Assembly (NCBI GenBank): GCA_022483465.1
Contig: JAKVNF010000001.1
Coordinates: 434,001 to 498,000 of the forward strand
Direction of reading: 5' to 3'
Length of the DNA: 64,000 bases
Source: Lachnospiraceae bacterium
GTDB taxonomy: Bacteria; Bacillota; Clostridia; Lachnospirales; Lachnospiraceae
Made by a program: the position numbers and the translations under genes. Shown in pieces: positions 17,059 through 26,283 of this stretch. The notes under the pieces were generated by a model, which made no database searches, was not told the origin of the DNA, and was given only the letters and a program-made list of their open reading frames with translations. Each line of letters begins with the position of its first letter. Positions within the stretch are counted from its first letter, which is position 1.

Positions 17059-18582
17059 TTATCCGTTTGCCGGATGGACGACCTCGGCGACGTCCTGAAG
17101 GGCCGCCTCCTGCCCCTCCAGCTCCCGCATGCAGTGGGCGAAAAACTCCCGGCCGCGCTCGCCCTCCATGGTCAGCTGGCTGCTGGCAAAGTCGCAGAAC
17201 CACCGGATCAGGCCGACGATTCCCGGCTCATCGATGTTCGCCGTCAGCACGTCTCCATCCCAGCTCGCCGACTCCAGCAACACCTTGCTGTCCATGGCGA
17301 TGAACGTGGCGCTGCTGGAGGGATTCAGGGAGGGGATGTCCACCAGAAGGAAGCTGCCCGCCTCGAACTGGGCGCCCCAGCGCGTCATGACCTCAATCCG
17401 CTCCCGAATGGAGCAGGGCTTCATGATCTTGCTGCTGACCTCTCCCACATAGCCCGTCTGGCAGAAGTACTCGATTCCCTGCTTGGAGCAGAGGATCCTA
17501 AAGGACTGCGGGTTGGACGCCAGCAGGGCGCTCTGTCTCGCACTGTAGTGGTAAAAGGACTCCGAGATATGTTCGAGCATCTCCGCCGGCAGAAAAAAGT
17601 GATCCTTCAGCCACTCCGTCCGATCCTCCTGGTCCTGAAACAGCACCGTCAGGCAGATCCCCGGGCTGAAGAGATAGGCGGGCGGATCGCTCTTTTTTCC
17701 GGATGTGGCCAGTTCCAGCGTCTCCTCGGCGTTCTTCCAGAAGTCCTGCGCTGATACCCGCTCCAGAAAAGGGACGGAGGTGGAGCGGAGCTTGCCGAAG
17801 ATCGAGCAGGAGTAGCTGATCCGATCCTGCGTCCGCTCCAGAAAGCCCCCGCTCCCGTCCCAGGCGAAGTACACCGTGCCGCGGGAGGTGAGTACCATGT
17901 TTTTGGGGAGAAAGCGCAGGCTCTCCAGCGAGTTCACGCTGGCATAGATCCCGCGCACCTCCCAGTTCGGAAAACCCGCCACCGACGGAAAGACACTGCG
18001 CAGCATGTCCAGGTTGAAGATCCGGTTGTCGCTGGTCAGGTTTCCCGAGTTGTCCAGCACCACCATCTGGGTCACCTTCACCCTGGGACAGGCCGCGCAC
18101 AGGTGCCGAAGGACAGAGAACCAGGTCCCGCTGCTCCCGGTGGAAAAAATGCAGATCTGTCCGTCCTTGCGCTCCGCCTGCTCGGCGGCGAGGGAGAGGC
18201 AGGCCTGCCGGATCTCATCGGCACCCAGAAGGAGCCGGTCCTTCGTGAAGTCCTCCCTGCTCTCCACCTTCACCGGGAGGGGAGAGAGCGCCCCCTCCGC
18301 GCTGATCGCGCTCAGAAGCTCAATCAGCTGCTCCGTGCCGCAGTACTGTTTCGGCGTCAGGATGGTGTAAAAATAGGAGCGCAGAAACTCGTGCCGCTCC
18401 CGCTCCGTCAGGCGCAGGCAGTAGGCAATCCGGTCCACCATATCCCGGCCGGAGGGCTTGCGGGTCCCGCTGAGGACCTTGTAGAGGACGGAGTGGTCAA
18501 TCCCAGTGTAGCGGGCAACCTCGTTCACCGTCCTGCCTTTCTCGTCCATGAACTTTTTCAACATCTGTGAAAAAACAATCAT
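17059..18582 (-). CDS. HTH (XRE-type) regulator with large C-terminal sensing region
   Basis: A 507-residue protein. Residues 1-60 form a Cro/CI-like helix-turn-helix (LKKFMDEKGRTVNEVARYTG, then HSVLYKVLSGTRKPSG). The remaining 440 residues are soluble and unlike any family I can name, with a motif ICIFSTGSSGTWFSVL that resembles a sugar-phosphate or nucleotide loop by eye only. The start at 18580-18582 has GGGGGAG upstream. It is 33 bases downstream of the uridine phosphorylase gene on the same strand, so a role linked to nucleoside use is possible. Confidence 0.7.
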   Translation of the reverse strand: MIVFSQMLKKFMDEKGRTVNEVARYTGIDHSVLYKVLSGTRKPSGRDMVDRIAYCLRLTERERHEFLRSYFYTILTPKQYCGTEQLIELLSAISAEGALSPLPVKVESREDFTKDRLLLGADEIRQACLSLAAEQAERKDGQICIFSTGSSGTWFSVLRHLCAACPRVKVTQMVVLDNSGNLTSDNRIFNLDMLRSVFPSVAGFPNWEVRGIYASVNSLESLRFLPKNMVLTSRGTVYFAWDGSGGFLERTQDRISYSCSIFGKLRSTSVPFLERVSAQDFWKNAEETLELATSGKKSDPPAYLFSPGICLTVLFQDQEDRTEWLKDHFFLPAEMLEHISESFYHYSARQSALLASNPQSFRILCSKQGIEYFCQTGYVGEVSSKIMKPCSIRERIEVMTRWGAQFEAGSFLLVDIPSLNPSSSATFIAMDSKVLLESASWDGDVLTANIDEPGIVGLIRWFCDFASSQLTMEGERGREFFAHCMRELEGQEAALQDVAEVVHPANG

Positions 18583-18615
18583 CGAATACTCCCCCATTGG
18601 CTGCAGGTTGGCCGG

Positions 18616-19398
18616 TCAGCCGGCCGGCTTGGCGCGGTCCCTGGCGATCAGCTTTCTGACCGCGCCGATGGCGACCCGCACCGCGGTGTCGGTGTCGTGG
18701 ACGACCGGATTGGGAAGGCCTGCCGCCTCCCGCTCCTGGTTTGCCACAACGAGAAAGCAGGACCCGCAGCGCACATGCCGCGCCGCCGCCACCGTAAACA
18801 GTGCTGCGCTCTCCATCTCGGAGGCAAGGCAGCCGAGCTTCTTCCAGGCATCCCACTTTGCCTTCAGTTCATACCCGACCGGCATGGTCTCCGGGCTGTG
18901 CTGGCCATAGAAGGAGTCCTTGCACTCCACCACGCCGGTGTGATAGGGGACATGAAGGTCCTCTGCACTGCCCACCAGCGCGTTGACCACCTCCAGGCTG
19001 GCCACCGCCGGCCACTCGATCGGGGCATACTCCTTGGACGTGCCCTCCATCCGGATGGCACCGGTGGCGATCACCGTGTCCCCAGAGAGGACCTCCTGCT
19101 GCATGCCACCACAGGTGCCGATGCGCACGAAGGTGTCCGCTCCCACCAGGATCAGCTCCTCCATCGCGATGGAGGCGGAGGGGCCGCCGATCCCGGTGGA
19201 GGTGACGGAGACCTTCTCCCCGTCCAGGTACCCGGTGTAGGTGACAAACTCCCGGGAGTCCGCGACAAAGTGCGGCTGGTCAAAGTACTTTGCGATCTTC
19301 TCGCACCGCTTGGGATCCCCCGGAAGGATCACGTATTTCCCCACATCCCCGGGTCCCACCTGAGTGTGATACTGTTTTCCGTTGTCCGAATAATGCAT
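18616..19398 (-). CDS. udp: Uridine phosphorylase-like nucleoside phosphorylase
   Basis: A 260-residue NP-I family enzyme that phosphorolyses uridine (or a related nucleoside) to base and ribose-1-phosphate. Visible motifs are [15 protein letters not shown] (phosphate-binding Gly-Asp-Pro-x-Arg), [10 protein letters not shown], and the MESAALF substrate-binding block (in [16 protein letters not shown]). Length fits Udp. The start at 19396-19398 follows GGGGAGG. The longer open frame upstream lacks a site. Nucleoside specificity is by family resemblance. Confidence 0.85.
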   Translation of the reverse strand: MHYSDNGKQYHTQVGPGDVGKYVILPGDPKRCEKIAKYFDQPHFVADSREFVTYTGYLDGEKVSVTSTGIGGPSASIAMEELILVGADTFVRIGTCGGMQQEVLSGDTVIATGAIRMEGTSKEYAPIEWPAVASLEVVNALVGSAEDLHVPYHTGVVECKDSFYGQHSPETMPVGYELKAKWDAWKKLGCLASEMESAALFTVAAARHVRCGSCFLVVANQEREAAGLPNPVVHDTDTAVRVAIGAVRKLIARDRAKPAG

Positions 19399-19549
19399 AT
19401 AGCCTCCCCTTTCTGCCACCCGGCGCCCTGCCCCCCGCAATCCCCCAGGGGGGAGCGCGCCGTACGCTGGCCACATTTGGTCCTGTTTTATTATCGCACA
19501 AATGTGCTATCATAGGGAAGATCTTCCCGGAAAGTGAGGTTCAAGGCGT

Positions 19550-21136
19550 TTGGAAGTCGTACGTAGAAAATCTGACCGGCCGCCGGTTCTGCTGGTCCTT
19601 GTCATCCTGGCCGCCATCGTGGCCGCGGCAGTCGGAATCTCTGCCCTGGCAAACAGTCCCAGTGCAAAGCTCTCCCGGGCGCTGAAGCGGGCCGAGAAGT
19701 CCTATACCGCGCGGGATTACGCCGGCGCGGCCGAGGCCGCCCAGGAGGCACTCTCGCTGGACGCTTCCAGCACCGCCGCCTACCGCATCCTGATCGACAC
19801 CTATGCAAAGCAGGAGAACTACGATGCCCTCTGCGCCGCCTATCAGGACGCGGCGGACCGGCTCCCGGAAGGGGATGCCAATGCCCTGCGGAACAAGGTG
19901 CTGACCGCCCTGAACACCGCCGCCCAGGCGGCGGAGTCCTCCGGCGACGACGACACCGCAAAGAGCCTCTATGAGAGCGTCCTCTCCATCGCCTCCCCGG
20001 GCTCCCAGCTCGCCACCACGGCGCAGGATAAGATCGACGCCATGGACCAGGCGGCCGAGGCGGAGGAAGATCCCCGGGCGCAGTACGAGGAGATCCTCAA
20101 GACCGACCCGGACAACACCGATGCCCTGCGGGGTCTCGCCGATGCCTGTGAAAAGGAGGGGGACAGCGAGGGTGCCAGATCTGCCCTCAAAAAGCTCATC
20201 GACCTGGACACCACCGACGATGAATCCCTGCTCCTCGAGTACGTCTCCCTCTGCACGGAGGATGAGGACTATGACGCGGCCCTGGAGGAGCTGAACGCAG
20301 CCTACGCCAGGACAAAGAGCCAGACCCTCTATGCCAAGATTCTCTCCTGCATGGCGGCCAAGGCAAAGAACGCCACGGGGACCGAAGCCGTGGACCTGTG
20401 GCAGGCCGTGCTCCGCAAGAGTCCCAAGTACGTGGACGCCTACATGGGTCTCTCTGATCTGTACTACGATCTGGGGGAGTACGACAAGGCCGTCCACATC
20501 CTGGAGACCGGGTATGAGCTCACGAAGGACTCGCTCCTCTCCAAGCAGCTCTCCGCGCTGAACAAGAAGCTCGCGGCGGCGGGCATCACCGTGGACGACG
20601 ATGACACCAACAACCCGGTGGAGGAACTCGCCCAGTACGCGGCAGAGAACAACTACGCCGATGCGCTGAAGGTCATGGCTAAGAAAGAGTTCCAGGACAA
20701 GATCACGGAACTGGCGGACACCGCCGACGAGAGGGGCCGGATCACCCTCTCCTCCGAGGACTTCCCGGAGACAGAGGATGCGGACGAGAGCGATGACGAA
20801 TCGTCCTCTTCCACCGCTTCCTCCAGCTCCTCCGACAGTTCTTCCTCCTCTTCTGCTTCTGCCTCTTCCTCGGCGTCGACAGATGAGGACAGCGGGGACG
20901 AAGATGACACCGAGCCCGTCACCATCAAGGTGGTGATCAACGAGGAGGACAAACAGTTCTACATCAACACCGAGGACGGGACCGAGGTCACTGCCTACTG
21001 GCCCGCCGTCACCGACACCGCAGGGCGCGTGGTCATCGGGGAGTACGGCGAGGACAGCTACGGAAACGCCAACTACGAGCTCTCCGACGGGACCGTGCTC
21101 ACCGCCTACGAGTACCTGGTCGAGTACGCACCGTGA
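19550..21136 (+). CDS. Membrane-anchored TPR-repeat protein
   Basis: A 528-residue protein starting at TTG (GAGGT 10 bases upstream). One membrane helix at about 11-34 (VLLVLVILAAIVAAAVGISA), then tetratricopeptide-like repeats from about 45 to 345, e.g. YTARDYAGAAEAAQEALSLD and YVDAYMGLSDLYYDLGEYDK. A Ser/Asp/Glu-rich linker follows (about 410-455), then a short C-terminal domain (VTIKVVINEEDKQFYINTED...). Topology places the repeats outside the cell. A scaffold role in the envelope is inferred; partners unknown. Confidence 0.8.
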   Translation: MEVVRRKSDRPPVLLVLVILAAIVAAAVGISALANSPSAKLSRALKRAEKSYTARDYAGAAEAAQEALSLDASSTAAYRILIDTYAKQENYDALCAAYQDAADRLPEGDANALRNKVLTALNTAAQAAESSGDDDTAKSLYESVLSIASPGSQLATTAQDKIDAMDQAAEAEEDPRAQYEEILKTDPDNTDALRGLADACEKEGDSEGARSALKKLIDLDTTDDESLLLEYVSLCTEDEDYDAALEELNAAYARTKSQTLYAKILSCMAAKAKNATGTEAVDLWQAVLRKSPKYVDAYMGLSDLYYDLGEYDKAVHILETGYELTKDSLLSKQLSALNKKLAAAGITVDDDDTNNPVEELAQYAAENNYADALKVMAKKEFQDKITELADTADERGRITLSSEDFPETEDADESDDESSSSTASSSSSDSSSSSSASASSSASTDEDSGDEDDTEPVTIKVVINEEDKQFYINTEDGTEVTAYWPAVTDTAGRVVIGEYGEDSYGNANYELSDGTVLTAYEYLVEYAP

Positions 21137-21160
21137 AAGACCAAAATCAGGAAATGTGAA

Positions 21161-21200
21161 GAGACGGGCACCGCAGGCTCTGCGGCGCCCGTCTCTTATT
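21161..21200. terminator. Intrinsic terminator between TPR and LysR genes
   Basis: GAGACGGGCACCGCAG pairs with CTGCGGCGCCCGTCTC (one mismatch), followed by TTATT. It lies between convergent genes and may serve both. Confidence 0.75.
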
Positions 21201-21204
21201 CTGC

Positions 21205-22086
21205 CTACGCGTTCTCCTTCACGATCTTCACAAAGTCCTGCATCAGCGGCGTCTGCATCTTGTCCCGGTTGCAGACGATGAAAAAGGCCTGCTGCATGGC
21301 GATCCCCTGAATGCTGCCCCGGTAAACCCGTCCCTCCCGGACGGCGGAATCCGCCGCAAGACGGGGCAGCACCGTCACGCCGAGCCCGCTCTCCACCGCA
21401 TGGAGGAGCGCTGTCGTGCTTGTCGCTTCCCAGAGAGGTGTCACGGACTCGATGCCGTGCTCCGCCATCACCCGGTCAAAGACGTCCCGGGCGCCGCTCC
21501 CCTTCTCCCGAAGAAGAAGGTTCTCCGAGAGAAACCGCTCCCTGGGCATCTCGAGACCCGCGGCATACCAGGGGGAGGTGGGCATCACAAGGTCGAGACA
21601 GTCCGTGCCGTACTGCACGGCCTCCAGTTCCGGGTGGTGCACCGGCGTCTCCACGATCGCCAGATCCAGGTCATTGACGAGGAGCATTTTTTCCAGGTCC
21701 CTGGAAAAGCCCACCCGGACAAAGATCTTCACCCCGGGATGGACCTCCTGCAGGAGCTTGACGTACGCCGGCATCTTCTGGGAGCCGATCGTGATGCTCG
21801 CCCCAATGCGGATCGTGCCATGGGCATTCCACCCCTGCAGCTCGCGGTCCATGTCGTCAAAGATGGACGCAATGCGCTGGGCGTATTCCAGGAATTCGCG
21901 GCCCGCATCCGTCAGATACAGCCTGTGGGAGAGGCGCTCAAACAGCTGCACCTGGTACTCCCGCTCGATCTCCTGTATCGCCACGCTGACGCTGGGCTGG
22001 CTCAGATACAGGGCCCTGGCCGCCTCCGACACGTTGTTGTGGTGGTGCACCACCGCGAGAAAGATCCGGATGTTGCGAATGGTCAT
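21205..22086 (-). CDS. LysR family transcriptional regulator
   Basis: A 293-residue LTTR. The N-terminal winged helix has FLAVVHHHNNVSEAARALYL and QPSVSVAIQEIEREYQVQLF; a periplasmic-binding-protein-like effector domain follows (IRIGASITIGSQKMP to the end). It is divergent from the two-gene chromate-type transporter, with an inverted repeat in the shared intergenic region, so it very likely controls that pair. The effector is unknown. Confidence 0.92.
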   Translation of the reverse strand: MTIRNIRIFLAVVHHHNNVSEAARALYLSQPSVSVAIQEIEREYQVQLFERLSHRLYLTDAGREFLEYAQRIASIFDDMDRELQGWNAHGTIRIGASITIGSQKMPAYVKLLQEVHPGVKIFVRVGFSRDLEKMLLVNDLDLAIVETPVHHPELEAVQYGTDCLDLVMPTSPWYAAGLEMPRERFLSENLLLREKGSGARDVFDRVMAEHGIESVTPLWEATSTTALLHAVESGLGVTVLPRLAADSAVREGRVYRGSIQGIAMQQAFFIVCNRDKMQTPLMQDFVKIVKENA

Positions 22087-22120
22087 GGCGTCTGCTCCCT
22101 TCTGCAGATCATAATAAAAT

Positions 22121-22147
22121 TACTATCGCTTTCATAATTTAATAGTA
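22121..22147. promoter_or_regulatory. Probable LysR operator
   Basis: An inverted repeat TACTAT (22121-22126) and ATAGTA (22142-22147) with a 15-base AT-rich centre, lying between the divergent LysR gene and transporter pair. This is the T-N11-A style of LysR boxes in an extended form. Confidence 0.55.
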
Positions 22148-22207
22148 TTTTACATATTTATCTCCTGTCTTACAATGGGACCTGTGAGCAAGGAGGAAGA
22201 ACCGAAG

Positions 22208-22840
22208 ATGGAAAACCAAAACACGGACGTGTCCAAGATGCCAAAGGACCGGAAGGCGGTCCTGAAACAGCTGTTTTTTGCGACTCTCTATCTCTCCACC
22301 TTTACCTTCGGCGGAGGATACGTCATCGTCACCCTGCTGAAAAAGAAATTCGTCGATGAGCTGCACTGGATCGATGAGGAAGAGATGCTGGACCTGGTTG
22401 CCATCGCCCAGTCCTCCCCGGGCGCCATCGCCGTCAACGGCTCCATCGTGGTCGGCTATAAGCTGGCGGGCATCCCGGGCGTTGTCGTGTCCGTCCTGGG
22501 AGCCATCCTCCCGCCCTTTGTCATCCTGACGGCCATCTCCTTCTTCTACGATGCATTCAAGAACAACTTCGTGGTCCAGGCGATGCTTCGGGGCATGAAC
22601 GCGGGGGTCGCCGCCGTCATCATCTCCGTGGTCTTTGACATGGGCATGGGGGTGGTCAGGGCGCGGGACGGTCTGCTCATCGTCGTCATGATCGCCGCCT
22701 TCGTCCTGAACTACTTTCTGCACGTCAATGTCGTATGGATCATCCTGATGACCGCCGCCCTCGGCGCGGTCATCACCATCCTGCGCGGGCGCAGGGATCG
22801 GTCCGCAAAGGGCAGCTCTGCCGGAAAGGACAAGGAATAA
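22208..22840 (+). CDS. Chromate transporter family protein, subunit 1
   Basis: A 210-residue half-size CHR family membrane protein. It contains the family signature TFTFGGGYVIVTLLKK and a QSSPGAIAVNGSIVVGYKLA block, followed by hydrophobic helices. Two short CHR proteins in tandem are expected to form a heterodimer that replaces the fused long form. The ATG at 22208 is chosen because AAGGAGG lies upstream. Chromate is the named substrate of the family, but in gut-type Firmicutes the natural substrate may be another anion. Confidence 0.9.
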   Translation: MENQNTDVSKMPKDRKAVLKQLFFATLYLSTFTFGGGYVIVTLLKKKFVDELHWIDEEEMLDLVAIAQSSPGAIAVNGSIVVGYKLAGIPGVVVSVLGAILPPFVILTAISFFYDAFKNNFVVQAMLRGMNAGVAAVIISVVFDMGMGVVRARDGLLIVVMIAAFVLNYFLHVNVVWIILMTAALGAVITILRGRRDRSAKGSSAGKDKE

Positions 22841-22843
22841 GCC

Positions 22844-23404
22844 ATGGCCACAACCTACTTTGAACTGTTTCTCGCCTTTCTCAAGATCGGCGCCTTCTCC
22901 TTCGGCGGCGGGTACGCCGCCATGCCCCTGATCCAGGCCCAGGTCATCGACCGGTACGGTTGGCTCACCACAAAGGACTTCACCGACCTCGTCACGATCT
23001 CCCAGATGACGCCCGGCCCGATCGCCGTCAATGCGGCAAGCTTTGTGGGAAACCTCGTCGCAGGCATCCCCGGCGCGATCTTCGCCACCCTCGGCGTCAT
23101 CCTTCCCTCCTGCATTTTTGTCACCCTGCTCGCCTACCTCTACAACCGGTACCGGAACCTGACCATCATGCAGGGGATCCTCGGGTTCCTGCGTCCGACC
23201 GTGGTGGCGCTGATCTTCGTCGCCGGCCTGGACATCCTCCTGCCGGCGGTCTTCACCTCAGGCGGCGTCGACATCCGGATCATCATCTACTTCATCGCAG
23301 CTCTGGTTGCCCTGCGAAAGTTCAAGATCGGCCCCATTCAGGTCATGGTGGCCTGCGGGGTGGCGGAACTTGTCGTGCAGACCATCCTGAAATTTGTCCC
23401 ATAA
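22844..23404 (+). CDS. Chromate transporter family protein, subunit 2
   Basis: A 186-residue partner of the upstream gene, starting 3 bases after its stop. It repeats the family motifs: FSFGGGYAAMPLIQAQVID, then ISQMTPGPIAVNAASFVG, and the helical C-terminus. The tight spacing and opposite-half similarity support an obligate pair. A terminator (23413-23441) ends the operon. Confidence 0.9.
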   Translation: MATTYFELFLAFLKIGAFSFGGGYAAMPLIQAQVIDRYGWLTTKDFTDLVTISQMTPGPIAVNAASFVGNLVAGIPGAIFATLGVILPSCIFVTLLAYLYNRYRNLTIMQGILGFLRPTVVALIFVAGLDILLPAVFTSGGVDIRIIIYFIAALVALRKFKIGPIQVMVACGVAELVVQTILKFVP

Positions 23405-23412
23405 CCAAAGAA

Positions 23413-23441
23413 GAAGGCGCGTCCCGCAGGACGCGCCTTTG
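23413..23441 (+). terminator. Intrinsic terminator of the chromate transporter operon
   Basis: AAGGCGCGTCC pairs with GGACGCGCCTT, loop CGCA, followed by TTGTTG. Confidence 0.75.
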
Positions 23442-23468
23442 TTGTGCCTTTGTCTGTGATGTTCTGAT

Positions 23469-25412
23469 TTAACCCAGCGGGATCTCCACCACCTCCGCCA
23501 TGTGCAGCAGGCACTGCTCGATCTGGCCGGAGATCTCCTTGGTCAGCTGGGAAGTGAGCTCCGCGCTCTGATTGGTCCGGACAGTCTCTGCCATCTCCTC
23601 CTGTACCTTCCTGCCGATGCTGCCAAGGCGCGCCCGAAAATACCCCTTCGGGATGAGCTTTCGGATGGGGCCCGGGATGTTGGCAGAAAGCAGGGCCTTT
23701 TCCATCTGGCCCCTGCCAAGAAAGAGGACCGCCAATGACAGCACCACCCCGGCCGCGATGCCGGGAAGCCCTGAGGCGATCAGGGCGATCCCGCCCCCGC
23801 CGCAGAGCATGCCGACGAGGACTGAGATCACCGCGTCCACGAGGAGCGTGATCTCACGGACCGCAAACACGTCGCCCGCGTGGACGCCGATCGACACGTC
23901 CGGCAGGTCCAGATAGGAGGAGAGGGAGAGGGACTGCACCGGTACCCCGTTCCGCACACAAAGCGGCACGGTGTCCTGCTCGATTTTCCGGGCAATGCCG
24001 GAGAGCCACTTTCGGACCGGCTCCTCCAGGAGCTTCTGCGCCTCCTCGGAGCGGACATAGCGGCGGATGTTCTCCTGCATCACATCATCCACGTCCTGAA
24101 GGCGCCGAATCTCCCCCTGCCGCCAGCGCTCCAGGGCAGGGAGTGCTGCCTCCCGAAGAAGGGGCTCTGTCAGGACCTGCACGGCGCTCTGATACAGCGC
24201 CGGCACGCCCTCTCCCACCACGGTCTCCACTCGGTCGGAGGCGATGTAGGCATTGAGCTCCTCCCGGAACCGGGAAAGGCTTGCATCGATCCCCGCGGCA
24301 TAGGCAAGGCCCTTTGCCACCGAGTACTCGGGCTCAGCGGAGGTCACGAGGACCGCGTTCGGGAACACCTCGCTGCACCAGTCCCGGATGGCGGGCAGTC
24401 GCGAGACGCCGCCGGTCAAGAACAGGAGCTCTGGCTGCTCACCCGCGATGCCGTCCCGGGCGCCCTGGAGGGATGCGAGGAAGGCCTCGCGGAAGGACTT
24501 TCCGCCGAGGCGCTCGGATCCCGTGTTGAGGAGCTGCTTTGCCCGCTCCCCGTCGAGATAGAGCTTGAGGCGCACCGGGGTGTGGAGGGCGATCACCACG
24601 CTCTGGGCAAGGCCCTCCTCCCGGTAGGTTCCCTCGTTTGCAAAGTACTGCTCCTTGAGGCGCCTCGCGGCAAACTCGCAGTAGCTGCGCCAGGGCTCCG
24701 ACTCGGCAAGATCCCTGCGGATGCGCTTTTCCGCAAGGCCCGAGGCCTTGATGCACTGCTCCAGCAGGAGCTCATCCAGGATGCCGCCGCCAAGGTGCAC
24801 CTCGCCGCCCGTCTGGAGCTTTTCCTCCCGCCCGTGGCGGATGTAGGCAAAGTCCGTCGTGGAGGAGCCGATGTCCACCACCAGCACCGGCTTTTTCAGG
24901 ATGTCAGTCCCGACCTGCAGGTGCCGCGACTGGCAGGCGCAGATCATCGCCGCCCGGGACTCCGAGACGATCCGCACCGGCGGATACCCCGCCTGCACGA
25001 AGATCTCCCGGTAGCGCTCCCTGGTATTGGCGTCCCACCCGGCGGGACATCCCAGGTAGAACACGGCATCCTGCCCCCGGGTCAGATCTCCCACGGCGTA
25101 GAGCTCCCCGAGGACCCCTCTTGCAAAGGTCGCGGTGCACTCCGCAGCCCCGGGATCCGTCAGAAAGACCGACTTGAACCGGAGCTTTCTCCGGACGGCC
25201 CCCACCGCATAGCAGGCCTCCTCGCCAACAAGGAGCGTCCCGTCGGACAGGGCGGCATAGGCCGTGATAAAGCTCCCCTGGCCCCGCACCGGGAGAATCC
25301 TGGGCTCCCCCTTTCCCCCGACCGGGAGCTTTGCGATGGCGCTCTCCGCGTCCCCGAGGTCAAACCCGTAATATGCCGTTTCCTTCTCGTTTTCGATCTG
25401 TTCCTTCTCCAT
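23469..25412 (-). CDS. Hsp70-like ATPase with C-terminal membrane segment
   Basis: A 647-residue actin-fold ATPase of the Hsp70 superfamily. Phosphate-1 loop YYGFDLGDAESAIAKL, phosphate-2 loop VVDIGSSTTDFAYIR, and adenosine motif LFLTGGVSRLPAIRDW are all visible in the first 350 residues. In place of a canonical substrate-binding domain there is a helical region and a glycine-rich double membrane segment (about 525-570), then a helical tail. It overlaps in operon order with a membrane protein 3 bases upstream. Probably a specialised, membrane-tethered Hsp70 relative; client unknown. Confidence 0.8.
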   Translation of the reverse strand: MEKEQIENEKETAYYGFDLGDAESAIAKLPVGGKGEPRILPVRGQGSFITAYAALSDGTLLVGEEACYAVGAVRRKLRFKSVFLTDPGAAECTATFARGVLGELYAVGDLTRGQDAVFYLGCPAGWDANTRERYREIFVQAGYPPVRIVSESRAAMICACQSRHLQVGTDILKKPVLVVDIGSSTTDFAYIRHGREEKLQTGGEVHLGGGILDELLLEQCIKASGLAEKRIRRDLAESEPWRSYCEFAARRLKEQYFANEGTYREEGLAQSVVIALHTPVRLKLYLDGERAKQLLNTGSERLGGKSFREAFLASLQGARDGIAGEQPELLFLTGGVSRLPAIRDWCSEVFPNAVLVTSAEPEYSVAKGLAYAAGIDASLSRFREELNAYIASDRVETVVGEGVPALYQSAVQVLTEPLLREAALPALERWRQGEIRRLQDVDDVMQENIRRYVRSEEAQKLLEEPVRKWLSGIARKIEQDTVPLCVRNGVPVQSLSLSSYLDLPDVSIGVHAGDVFAVREITLLVDAVISVLVGMLCGGGGIALIASGLPGIAAGVVLSLAVLFLGRGQMEKALLSANIPGPIRKLIPKGYFRARLGSIGRKVQEEMAETVRTNQSAELTSQLTKEISGQIEQCLLHMAEVVEIPLG

Positions 25413-25415
25413 CTG

Positions 25416-26264
25416 TCAGTGCCCCGCCTTTCTCGATGCCTGGCCCCGGCAGAGAAGCTTCCCATCCCTGACGATGGCGGGCAGGAGGGTCCGGTCCGCA
25501 TCCCCCGGCAGGCGCTCAAAGTAGGCGAGGGTCTTCTCACTGCAGTCGACCACCTCGTACCCCCGCGCCTCCAGAAGATGCTGTACCTTTTGTGCCTCCT
25601 CCAGGGCGTAGTCCCCGTCCCGAAGCCTTGCCGCGCCAAGAAGTCCTGCGCAGAGGGAGAGCTCCTCTCTCGTCAGGGAGCCGCTTGGCGAAGGATGCTC
25701 CCCGCTCCCAGCGGATGCCGGGCTGCCCTGCAGGTCCTTTCTGCACTGGTCGCAGACGACCAGCGTGTTCCGGTAGGCGGAAAGGACCGCCTGCGGGTCC
25801 GCGGTGATCTCGATTCTCTGCTTTTTCTTTGGCCGCGCTCCCCGCCTTCCCCTTCCCGCGAGGTAGAGGAGCACGCCCCCTGCCGCGGGAAGAAGCAAAA
25901 AGAAGAGGGACTGCCCTGCGGCAAGAAGCAGCACCGCCCCGGGGATCAGAACCAGCAGGGCGCCGGGCACCAGAAAGGCCAGTCCCCGTCCGCCTTTGGT
26001 ACCGGTTTCTGCGCGATCCCCCTTTGCCTCCCAGAGCTCTGCCTTTGCCGCCCCGGCAAGCAGGGGCAGTTCCATCCTGACAACGGACAACAGGGCAGCG
26101 GTCAGATCCCGCTGCCAGCCATCCCGCTCCTCGCTGTTTGCCACAAGGAGCAGGTGATCCGTCTCCTCCTCGAGAATCTTCTGACAGCCCGCGGGCGTCC
26201 CTGCCCGCTTCAGCCGCTCCCGCAGCCCGCTGGCATCCCCGTCAAACCGCTCGGTCAGCGTCAT
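25416..26264 (-). CDS. Membrane protein paired with the Hsp70-like ATPase
   Basis: A 282-residue protein with a soluble helical N-terminus, two hydrophobic segments at about 95-135 (LAFLVPGALLVLIPGAVLLL and FFLLLPAAGGVLLYLAG), a basic stretch, and a C-terminal domain (about 180-280) ending ...YFERLPGDADRTLLPAIVRD. The C-terminal fold vaguely recalls GrpE-type exchange factors, which would suit its neighbour, but I would not assign it. Its stop is 3 bases before the Hsp70-like start, so the products probably act together. Confidence 0.6.
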   Translation of the reverse strand: MTLTERFDGDASGLRERLKRAGTPAGCQKILEEETDHLLLVANSEERDGWQRDLTAALLSVVRMELPLLAGAAKAELWEAKGDRAETGTKGGRGLAFLVPGALLVLIPGAVLLLAAGQSLFFLLLPAAGGVLLYLAGRGRRGARPKKKQRIEITADPQAVLSAYRNTLVVCDQCRKDLQGSPASAGSGEHPSPSGSLTREELSLCAGLLGAARLRDGDYALEEAQKVQHLLEARGYEVVDCSEKTLAYFERLPGDADRTLLPAIVRDGKLLCRGQASRKAGH

Positions 26265-26283
26265 CGTTTCACCTTCTTTCTCC

